Notes under the pieces: generated by a model
The model's database searches: none
The model's input: the letters and a program-made list of their open reading frames with translations, nothing else
Told to the model about the DNA's origin: nothing
Program-made: the position numbers and the translations under genes
In this document: positions 25,204-36,700 of the stretch, piece by piece
Layout: every line of letters begins with the position of its first letter
Position numbering within the stretch: the first letter of the stretch is position 1
Origin: Cristatella mucedo
Lineage: Eukaryota; Bryozoa; Phylactolaemata; Cristatellidae
Direction: 5' to 3'
DNA length: 64,000 bases
NCBI GenBank assembly: GCA_009760855.2
Contig: WPIO01000001.1
Coordinates: 20,738,501 to 20,802,500 of the forward strand

Positions 25204-27705
25204 GTCAGTCCTGCTTGTGAGTTTTCTTCTTGGCTCGTACTTCTTGTCTTGGTACTTATTTGACCTGCAGATCCTGTGTGAAACTATTAAGCGTGTATTG
25301 GAATTTCAAATTTTACCACCAATGTATATCGGTGGCTCATTGCTTGATATACATAAACTTGATCAAGTAACTACACCTGCTAAGATCGCGTGTAGCAGTA
25401 AGGGTTCAGCTAGGCAAGCTATTTTTACTATGAGCTCATAGAGTTAAACAGGTGTCTGACCGTTTGGCCTGAGAGAAAGGAATTGTTATGCTGCTGAACC
25501 CTTACAACATCGTCAATTCGTCGGCAAAAGAGCATTAGAAAAACCATTTTTGAGATACAAATTTAGTCTAAATTGAAGCGTTTTTTTTTTTGGTAAGATG
25601 GTTTTAATAATGATTTGTTATATAAATTCAAATTCATTATTACTTATTAAATTAATTAGTAAATCAATTCTTCCATTCAAGTGATCAAAGAAGTGGCAAG
25701 TGAAGTGACTGAATTCTTTATAAAACGCAGTGATCTTCAAGTGCTCATACCGTTCGGGTTCTGCGGCAGTTTCAAATGGCCTTGGAATAATAGTAAAAGT
25801 GTTGGCTCAATTTTGAGGCAAGCCTTTGCTTTAACTACACGTTTAATTTATCATCGCAAGTGGAAGTCAAGTAACTGCATACCTATATTCTGGCACTTTA
25901 AGTTAAATCCAGTACTCTTCTACTTTAAATGTGATCTTATGTTCTTCTATATATATCATTTATTGTAAGTCACATGCTTAAATGCGCCTCCTTCGGTATG
26001 AAGCTGAATGTAAATATCTTTCTGCTTTGAATTTTGAGCGAAACCGTTAATCTCTATTGGAAGAACTTTAATCGGCAGCAGAGATAACTTTTTCGGTCGT
26101 TACCATTTCATGCAAAAATAACACGAAATACCATTAAATTGAGGCAAAAGTAATATTTTCTGTTAGGAAAATTAAAAATTTGAAAGTCCAGAATGCCAAC
26201 ACTCCATACATGCATCAGGTTGACGTAGTCAATTTCTTTTGGTCGCAGGGTCTAAGCTCAGCAGCTAGACTCAAATTAGTGATCGGCTGACCAAGCAACC
26301 TAATTAATATATGCTTATTAGCTAAGCCACGGGTTTGAGTCTGACAGCGGCGGTATGAAAATACTCATCTGCTCTTAATTTCTGAGCTAAATCGTTAGAA
26401 TCTTTTGAAAGAACTTTAATCGGCGCAGGTTTAATTTTCGCTCATCATTTCACTCTAAGCTCCCGTCTCCAATGGTCTTAATCTAGCTGTGGAGATTTTA
26501 GCACCATGTGACTCAGGTTATGATTCGGTTCCTGTTTCTTGCCTCCTGCAAGTAAATTACAAGCCACGTAGGCACCTCCATCAATATAAATTAGACTTAG
26601 GAGTCACCTTAAAGTTTGCTTTCCATTGCTCAAATTATTTGAAATTTTTGTAGGTCGAAGAGTAAAGTTTTGCACCGAGTAGAAAACCTCTAAAGTTAAG
26701 TGGTAAAATTTAAGAAAAAATGTACATTATATACCGTTAAAGTTAGAAAAAAATCAATATTTACATTTGGAAGAAAGTAAAAATTTAAAACTGAAAGTCC
26801 ATGGTGTCAGCTATCCATTCGGGCGTCTCCAGTGACGCACTCAACTTATTTTTGTCGCACGGCCCAAGTTCAGTAGTTAAGCAAAATTAGAGATTGTTTG
26901 ATTCAGCAGCCTAATGTATACATGCACATGTGCAAAGCCATAGATTTGAGTCTGAAAGCAGCTGAATAATATTGCCAGCCTTGCATTGCTGAAAACAGGG
27001 TCGCAGCATTTAAGTTCATCTGCCCATCTTTAAACGAGGCTAACAAATCAGCTGCTTCCAACTTATATATTTTCTCGTATATAGTTAGATTTCGGCTCCT
27101 AAGATAAACTTGTCGATCGAAAACAGAAATTACCTTTATTCTTAGACTCAATAATAACTCTTTTCAATTTATTAGAGAATTGACAGACTAATTTTCGAAA
27201 AGCAGCGAACGAATAGATACAATTTGAAGATGCAAAACGGTGAATGTATCCCGAAAGTTCGCAGCTCGTAACAGTTACCACGTTTAGTTATATCCACATA
27301 GCTTTCAGTGGGCTCTTTGATGTAAATTTATTGGAGCTCATGCACAGTAATCCGGCACTGTCTAGCATAAAAGCCTTTATCTTTCTAAGGGAGACGATTT
27401 TTCACAGGGGCCCAAAAGACCATCCAGCCCGCTGAGGTGCTGAGCGGTTTAACATTATCTGACTTTCCATTAATTTGAGCAGGGATAATAGCAAGTAATG
27501 AGCGTAATTAATGAGCTATACACATTCCTAACTCAGCGATTTCTCATGTTAAAGAAAGCCATAGAAATTTATACGAATAAACGAAGGACAATGGAAATAC
27601 AAAGTGACAGCAGCAGTGGGCGTGCAGAATGCTCATAAGAGGCTGGTGGTTACCCGTAATTGAGCAACTAAATGATACGGGCTGCAAACTCAGTTGGTCT
27701 TTATG

Positions 27706-27748
<43 letters not shown>

Positions 27749-30700
27749 CGTGCGTGAAAAATCTAAGAATACTGTACGTACGCGCTTAGAGCTGTAGTTA
27801 GGAATGTGCACTATGCATATTCATGAGCGTCCGTGGGCGTCCGATTTAAAATTGCGACCGGGCTCCGCACGGGGGTTGTTTTACGCTTCCACATTGGTAA
27901 ATCTACGCTCCAGTCCTTAGAAGAATGGCCACAGCGGTACAGCTGCATTGCTTGCACAATTTCTGACTTTCAGCATACGATAGACCGTTAGTTATTTACT
28001 TGGACAGTAAGCGACGTCTAAATCCCGCTTGGCACCCTTCGCGCATCAGGCAGGTATCACTGTGACTTATTTAATAACTAGCTTATGCCCAATAAAAACT
28101 GCAGGAAATTTCAGTGTTGCATTAGACAGAGGACCTGAGTTCTGCTGACCTAGAGATATTCCCAGCATGCTGGTGAGCCCGGCCTACGGTCGAGCAAGGA
28201 CTCCATGCCATGAACTTGGGCTTCCAGTGCTCGAATTTACTCTTTCTTTTTTTTGACCTCGTCACAAGTTCAGTGTTCGCTGAGCTTAGACAGCATAAGC
28301 ACGATATGGAATTCTTCTCCAGTCTCCCTCTTGTAGAACTTGTCGTATGCGACGAGTCTGCTGACTTTCGGAAGTGTGGTGTGAAGCGGATTTCTTTGCT
28401 GCTTGTTTTCATACTTGTCTTCCTTATCTTTTATTACGCGCGCTCTGCTACATTTTGTTCACAATTACTACGCCGCGAAAACTCGCCGATAAACAACTGC
28501 AGTCAGAAACCAGAGGTTTCCTATGGAATTTAGCCTGCACCCGTTGAAAAAAATTACCCAAAGCTCTAACTTTGCTCTGTAAGATGGGCCCGAGCGTCCG
28601 CTGAACTAGCTGGTGGGCCCACTTCGCTGAATGCCGAGTGTTTATCTCTTATTTTACATGTCCACATTCAATTTTAGCTCTGAGAGTGCATGTTGGAGCT
28701 GACTATGTAATTTAGCCCTCCAATTTTTAATAATCATCATTGCTGTATCGTTTATGAAGTATTTTAAATATTACACAAAGGACTCAATGCAGATATGAGC
28801 CTGATGGGCGTATTCCGGGTTACCGTGGTAACCCGGGTGTGAGTGGACTGCGATAAATACCCGAGTATTGGTCCAAATTATAGGCAAATAGTCTACAAAT
28901 TTCGGGCTCTCAAGTTCTATTCGTCAGCAGAAAGACAGCGATTTCGAAAACGATTTTTATTGGGTAAGTGTGCAGCGACTGACCAGATCCAAAGCAAGAA
29001 TCCAGGGATTGACCACGAAAATGGAGCCTATTTTTTCGAGAAATAGCTCAAGATTGATAGCTGATTTAGGACAACCGTTGCTGCCTTCTTCGGGCGCCCC
29101 ACAGAGCGTATCTGTACGCCCGGAGCAGCCTTCTTTGCTGATGCTCTCTTTTTCCTGCCACGAGTCTGCACCGTATCGGATGCCGCCTCCAACGGCGAGC
29201 CAATATTGTCAGGATCTTCGCCTTCACTATCGGCGATATTATTCGGCACGGCTGGATAATACATCAGATCTTGGACAGGGATCGACATTTACTTCCTTGT
29301 CAAAGAACGCAGCTTCTTCGCTGTAGATTCTAAGACATGTTTTCGCTCCCGTTTCAGTGCATTGATCGATAGGCCTTTTATCGATGTTGGCACAGGCGCT
29401 GGCAAGATATCCTTCAATAGCGTTTGACGAATCATGTCCAGATTGCTGGACTGAACCAAGGAAATTGTTTCAGCTTCAGTATCGGGCGTGCTACACAAAT
29501 GACGCATTGTGCAAACACCTTCGTCAATCTCGAAGAAATAGTTCTTCGTGTACGGCGGCGGCATTCTCTTTGAGTACGTAGCTAACAATGGCTGCCATTC
29601 AGTAAAGAACGGGCGGCTGGAATCGTTGTGATCCAAGAAGACTGCCTTCACCGACTTGATTTTCTTCCTGGTCTCGACAATCTGATCCGCTGTGTACAAA
29701 TTGAGCCGACACATGGAATTCTGGAGATCTGCGACGACCAGATCTGCCTGATTGTGGGAGGGGCCCCGGGGAAGAAGAAACAAGAGAGCACAACCTTCTT
29801 ATCGAAAAGGATCGAAAGAAGCGCATAGAAATGGAACACAGATATTGACTTGTTTTGTCTGACACAATTGTCGAGCACGGTGAACAGGATCTCTGGAGGA
29901 GAGTTCTTCTGAGCGATCTCGAGATGGTGCCGCATTCGGAGGCTGCATAAAGCATCCAAATCTTTACCTTGACCACGTTCGTCATACAGGATCACTTTAT
30001 TGACTCCACTGGAAAAGACGGCGGTGATGAAGTTTTGCAGGATCAAGTTCGATTGAAACTAATCGACCGACGGTCGGATGTACCCACAGTGAGGCAACGT
30101 GAAACTACCGCCGAAGTTTTAGATCTGAATCTGAAAGTGGATCTTGTTCGAATCTGAGACCCCGTCGCATTTTCAACAGGAATGTCGTCATCACTAATGG
30201 ATTCGTCGTGATCGTCCGTTGGTAATGATGGGTCAAGGTTGTCAGGAATGATGACGTTCGACATAGTCTGGTAGGGATGTTGCTTTGAATGAACTCTTTG
30301 ACGAATTCTGATACAAACTCTCGCTGTTCAATAGCTGCGTCAAGATGCATTTTCTTCTCCAATTGCAGTGGTTGGCGCTCATCGGCAGGCAGCTCATTAC
30401 GCTGCAGCTGAATATCAATTCGTACGCAGGCGTCGCGGGCGTCTTCCTTTGAGTTGGTTAATCGAAAGTCCGGATATTAACTTTGAATTTATTGGCTCCA
30501 TTGAGACAAGGAGATGATGCGAACATTATTGAGTACCTGAATGGAAGCGTATTCCTGGTGTAGACTTTTCCAAGTCATGCCAGGCTTGACAAAGTATTGG
30601 ATAGGGCGTCGATGTGAGCACGGAAACCCGTCTTTGAGTTCGAACGTCGCTGCATGAGCACGAATCATCAATAAGTCTGTCTGGGCGACTGCATGTTTGG

Positions 30701-33700
30701 GAGTTGGACATGCACGACAAGTTGCAAACGATTGCAACGAGGCCCCTTCTTGTATAGCCTTGATAATGCGCTCATATCGTGGAGTGCCAATGCAAAGAGA
30801 GGAGTGAACGTCAATCCGACTGAATCCGAGCTTAATCAACGTCAGGATGATGCCGTCACATTGTTCATGCTCACGTTGGACAGGCTCTAACCGATTCTAC
30901 AGCTCCTGAATACGCAGGAACTTGTCATTACCAAGTCGTTACCTGACGCGTTCGATCGCACTCTCTTATCGGCTCCTTGGGCTTTCGATGGGACACTGCC
31001 TGAGCGCATCCAGCAACACCAGCAACCCGGCGAGGAAGCGATGCGGGAGCAGCAACAGCAACGGTCCGACCGACAATGCAAGTTAACTGACTTCTCATGA
31101 CCATCACCTCCATCACAATTGCCATTATCAGCTGGAAAATTGGAATCCTCATTGCTACCCAGGCGAGCACTGGCGCCGAGATTCCGGACCTCCTGCATAA
31201 TCTTTTGAGACCAGTGGGTGGCAATGAAGTTCCCGGGAAATGTTTTCAAGAACTTGCGCACCAGTTCTATTGTGTTGTTAAGAACATCATGCTAACATCT
31301 TGTATATAGCCATTATAGCCAACCATAGCCTGAATCCTTTCATTGAGCTCTTGTGCACATAGTTCTTCAGATTGCTTCGACATGATTCTGACGGTGCAGC
31401 TCCTAAATCAGGTCAACGGAGTTTTCGACTTCAAAACGCTATATTTTTTAGAGCAGCTATCCTTAAAATAAACAATTAATCGCGGTTCTACTTGCGGAAA
31501 TTCGGTAACCAGGGTTCCCGCCATCGGGCTGATTTGTCAGTAAATCTGATGGACTGAAGAATTAACACAATAGTTCACTATAAGATTATGTAAAAGCTCT
31601 TTAAGTTTTGAGTGACGATGTGTGTTATTCTTCTCGCAAACAGATTTTTTGTGGACAGACATGTGGTAGAGCTTAATTTCTTGGGTCTGTTGAGTTTATT
31701 GAAAAGTTTATAATTAATAGTTTGAATTTTTTTATTTTTAAATTTACTTGTTTGGAACAGTGGCGACGCTGACTAAGCTCTTCACAGTCTAAAGATGTCA
31801 GAGGGGTCACATCAAAGCATTTTTTCATCAAAAGATAGCGAATTGTGCTCTGTTGCAAGCGCCAATTTCCACTGCAATGGTTTCCCGGTACTAGTTACGT
31901 GAATGATCATTACATCTTCTGGGAAATAATTCAGTTTTTGGGGACAAAGTCCTAGTCCCAGTGAATCTAAAATTTTATCTAAACAATTATATTTATAATA
32001 TATATATACGCTTATCAAATATACCAAAATGTATATTAAGTATAAATAAATAAATAAATATATATATATATATATCAAAACATGTAATCTATATATCAAA
32101 TTATATCTAGACATGATGATAACTGTATTGCTGGTTTAAGTTTGTAATTATCAAGTCCTCACTGTGACTGCTGAGGTGAAGATATTGATCGATTATAACC
32201 GAAGCATGCAGACTGGCATTTTCAGTCACGTTAATCTCGGCCGGGTATGGATGCTGCAGGTTGCATCGAGAATTTTTCATTCGGAGACGGCAGGTCACGT
32301 GGAGAACTTACAGCTGTAAACAATATTTATTTTGCAGTATTCAAGCATAGCCTTGAATACACTGAAAGATTTTGTTGGTGTACTTTTTGCAGCTCGAATA
32401 AGCACCTCATGGTTAGACCAATTAATTTTTTACCTTAATGCCAGCGGAGCAGTGATTGTTCATGCAGCTGATATATGAATCCGTATTTTTTAATTTTTTT
32501 ATGTTTAAACCTGATGATTCCATCTATTCTTTAGTGAAGACGTGTAATTCACTCTCTTAATCCACTAGACTGTTAATTTTGGAGTGCTATAATGTTACAG
32601 GAGCGACAGGTACATACTTTCACAAAATTATCATGTAATATTAGAACAGCCTTCATTATAAATAATAATAAATTAGCCTATTTAAAAGCCTCATTTGTAT
32701 AGCGGCAGAAGAGCCTTAAAGGTTATCACCACCACTTGCAGAGTGGCAACAACAGATCACCCACCACAGGATTCGAACCAACGACCTCAGGACCGAGTCA
32801 TGAAGAGCAATTGCCTAACCAAGTGGACCATCACGGCCCACCTTAACGGCTATCACAATTGCTGGCAGTTGGAAATAAAGGATCGCCCACTACTGAACTA
32901 AATCCTACGACCTCTTCGTGAAGAGCGAGCACCATTTCACCTCAGCTTTATAAATAAATTAATGCTAGCTGATTCAACGGCTTCTATTGTATAGAATAGA
33001 AGAGCGTCTACGGCTATTACCACCGCTTGCAGCGGCGATAAAGGATCGCCCACCTAAGGATTCGAACCCACGACGTCGAAGCTGAGGTCGTGAAAAGCAG
33101 CCACCTTACCAAGTGGGCCATCAAGGCTCACCAAAATATATCCCCAGCGAAAGCAAGTGCATACTGGCTTTTGAGTACCTCTAATGATCGTATCAGTGTT
33201 CAGAATACTTCGCTTATTGTCATTCATTTGATTTTAACAGTCAAGTTGAGCGCCTCTTTTGACAAATCATTTGATAATTGTAGTTGGGGGTCAAAATCCC
33301 GTCACAACAGATATGGGACTCTATGTAGTCGCATGCAGGTAGCACTGGATGTGCTCACATCCACGTCCTGAATGACTAGGCTACCTCTGGCTTTATTCAC
33401 AGCCATATAGCTCCGATAATAGTAGTTCAAATTAGTAATTTCGCCTTCAAAGACATTATTTACCGCTATGACAGAGAGTGAGATGACAGTCCCGAGCCCT
33501 TGAGCAGACACCGAGCATAGTTCTGAGACCGTAATTTAATCGATTAATATAGCATAAGCAGATCATATTAAACTTTGTTGTCCAAGCTTAAGTGTGTGCA
33601 GCTCAAGAAGTGTTTCTAGACCAACACTGCATTATGCCCCATAGGCTTTTAGTGACCGGGTGTAACCGAATCAGGAAAAAACGAACGCCCCTGGTTGTCT

Positions 33701-36700
33701 ATGTTCACAATTAGGTTTAGTTGGTAGGCAAACTAAGCAACAGAGATACAGCCGAATTACGTTTGCAGTTGCTCTTATGGATCCATATATGAATACCATT
33801 TAATTTTCAGCACATGCTTAGCGTCCATGTATTTTGACTGCAAAGCATCAGGTATCACTAGAATTATTACTGTGCTAACATATAAACTTATTTGTGCGCA
33901 CCATAGATACCACCCGCAAAAAATAATAGGAAAGTAACAAAAATATGCTATATTTTTTTCTGCAGGGCTATCCTGGCGGCTGCAAAGTAATATCTGGTAA
34001 GAACCACAGCAGAAAAAAGTTATTGATTTGCCACTGAGTAGAATTATCCTTCATGCCGTACTTGTGTTATGTAGATTGCAATTTTGGATCTCAGCAACAA
34101 GATCTCACTTTCACCTTGATTGATGCAAGCATTGATTTAAAGCCAAGAGGAAGAGGATTTAACATGACTTGGTCTGCCAACTTTAGTAAAGGTATTTATT
34201 AAGAGATTCTACAGTGAAACATACGCAGAATATTTCACAGGCATAGTATTAATGCTGCGGTGGGCTGGTTACTTCACCATCAGCCTCATGTTGGGTGAAA
34301 TGCCGATCCTAAGCCATGCGTACATACACATATGTATCTCTGCCCGAGTTTCAATTGCATTTTCATTGGACTATAAAAGATGTTCTCAAGGGCAACAAAC
34401 ACAGTGAGAGAGCTTAAAGAATTGTTGATACGCCACTGCTGTAATATACGAAAATCAAGCTGCCGTTACAAAAATAAAGTATTGCTCTTAGAGGCAGCGC
34501 TTCGGCTCCACGGTGGCCCCGAGTCTTGGCATAGAGGTAAAGCTCTCGCTCCTTACAACCCCAGATTTTCGGTTTTATTCCACTAGCAGAAAAGTTTGTA
34601 TTTCCCACTGAATGCAAGAGAGATAATCGCTAAGGCTCTTCTTCCGCTTTTTATATGAGTTAATTGAATCGGCCGATCTTAACCTTTTTGGAGAAAAGAA
34701 AACTATATAATTCTCAAGCTCCTGGAAGGTCAGAAAAAGAATAATTCCATAACATTTACCGTAAATATGAGTGATGAACAACTAGTTTCTATACTCAACG
34801 AATGCTTATGTGGCAGCAAAAATGACACATCAATGAAAATCATTTGGAGGCGGACATTTCGCGAGGATGGGAAAGAAGCTTCTTGACAATAGAAAACCAC
34901 CTTGAAGAGCACTGCTGTGCCGCTCGTCACATCTCCACCCATTCTCTTTTGTTGAGCCCTTAGCATTTCAGTGGCTGTACAAGGATGCAAAATGTAGACA
35001 TCGAATATAAGGTATTTCCTACAGGCTCACCACACTCACGCTTCTTTGGTGGATGGGTATCAGAAACCTTTTTCGGTGCAAATTAATGGACCATGCCTGT
35101 GACAAACTTTATCCTTAGCCATCAAACTATAAAAATGTCACTCAATTAGCTGCACACCATGCACCTTTATTTTAAGGCTCAGTCTCGGGGGTGTGGCAAT
35201 GGCTTCTAGACCGGGCCAATCCTCACTATTCAGAATATTAGCCAAGAGCACTGCGAGATGTACACCTGTTGGTGAGACACGGGAGGCCCCGGAAAAAGAG
35301 TTGCCTGGTTGTAATGCTTAGCCACTTACAGAGCTTGATATTCGCAGAAATTTTAAAACTTACTTGATCTGCTGGCTTTATAGACTCGTCAAAGATGTAT
35401 CTAGTGAGATCGCTGGAGAGCCAGCATTTAATTGCTCTTAACAATAATTTTATTCAAAGAGCTCCATATCTAGGTCATCAATAACAGTGAACCGTGTCGC
35501 TAATGTGCCTATTCAGGCAGAAATCTTAGTGCACTGAAGAAACGGATAGGTTTAAATATGACTTCTCAATTTCCATTAGGTCAGCATAGGCATACTTTCA
35601 TCCCTAAAATAGCAATAGCAATACTGTTGTGGTAGAAATTCGTTCCTATCTTTGTACAGTGGTGTGGAAGCATATGGTAACAGTGGTGAGGGCTTTAGCT
35701 AAGCATTAAAAATACGAGCTCATTTAACAGCCACTTTTGTATAGAGATAGAAGTGCCTTTACGGCTATCCCCACAATTTGCAGCGGTCATAAAGGATTGC
35801 CCACAGGTTTCGAAACCACGTCCTTGGGACTGAAATCGTAAAAAGCAACCATCTTACTTAGTGTGCCGTCACGATTAACTGCCCGATTACGGAAGATTAC
35901 AGAAAAGAACGAGAGCATAATTAAAATCAGCCCCAGAACAGCTTGACAAGCTTAGCCCAGGTGATGTCACAAATATATATCCGCAATAGTAGTCTCTCAC
36001 TTTCCATCCCTACTGGCTAGGGAAGGAAATGCTTTGATGATGATGAGTGTCAGATTAGAAGCATCAGCATGTGTATTCCCAATCAGTTCCATTTGACAGT
36101 AGAGCAATAGAAGACTACCCGAAGCTTGCCTAAGAGCAATCTTCTATCGACGGTGAATGCACTCCTTTGTGTAGTATTTTAATGCACATCTCTTCACCAT
36201 CAGGAAGTTTTGATTGTTCCACAGACAATTGTGAAACTGTGTCTGCGCCTTTTAAATAGCTGGAAAGAAATCGTGGCACTATACCTAGACATTCCATTTT
36301 GCCGCTAGGCAGTGTTTTCAGTCTTAAATCAGTTACATGTGCATATGCTCATTCCCTAAAATTATATAATCAGACATTGTTGCCAAAAATATACTTATAA
36401 TTTTTTTCTGTTGCAGGCGAAATTAAACCTGATGCATTTTTCGCCTTAGAAAGAAATTTTTCAAATGACATCAGATGTCTCACCGTCGTACTTAATACCT
36501 CGGAGAGGCAATTCTACGGAAACAATACTTTGGTAAGGACAAGTAATTTGTGATCCTGCCGCTCGCTCTATTCCATAATGATGTTGGTGATATGCATAAT
36601 ATTGCACTAGGAAACCTAATGTCACTGGACAATTTGACACCCTTCTATTCCCTTGTCAAATCTCCAATTGCTAAATTTATTCACGCAGTGCGACTTATCC

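Larger units (their letters stand above)
28799..31529 (-). mobile_element. Decayed DNA transposon carrying a DUF7869-like gene
   Basis: A 2.73-kb unit in intron 1 encloses the broken minus-strand gene. Its ends (28,799-28,825 and the reverse complement of 31,503-31,529) agree at about 20 of 27 positions and share the core GGTTACCG, consistent with eroded terminal inverted repeats. No convincing target-site duplication was seen, so the exact ends are inference. Its coding part has higher G+C than the flanks, as expected for inserted DNA. Confidence 0.55.
25204..33965 (+). other. Intron 1 of the receptor-like gene (8.8 kb)
   Basis: Holds three imperfect direct repeats (26.0-27.0 kb), a TA tract, a decayed DNA transposon (28.8-31.5 kb) and a SINE cluster (32.7-33.1 kb). 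The remaining stretches (27.75-28.79, 31.53-32.68, 33.14-33.96 kb) show nothing assignable. A frame at 25,681-25,968 is not phase-compatible with exon 1. Confidence 0.6.

Noticed and set aside
25681-25968. 95-codon frame in intron 1 that looked like a next exon
   Set aside because: The AAG acceptor before it would put TGA directly after exon 1's phase-0 end, and the exon 1 to exon 2 join at 33,966 fits without it.
28122-28533. Overlapping frames on both strands in intron 1
   Set aside because: Neither has a recognisable domain or phase-compatible splice sites. The hydrophobic run on the plus strand alone is not enough.
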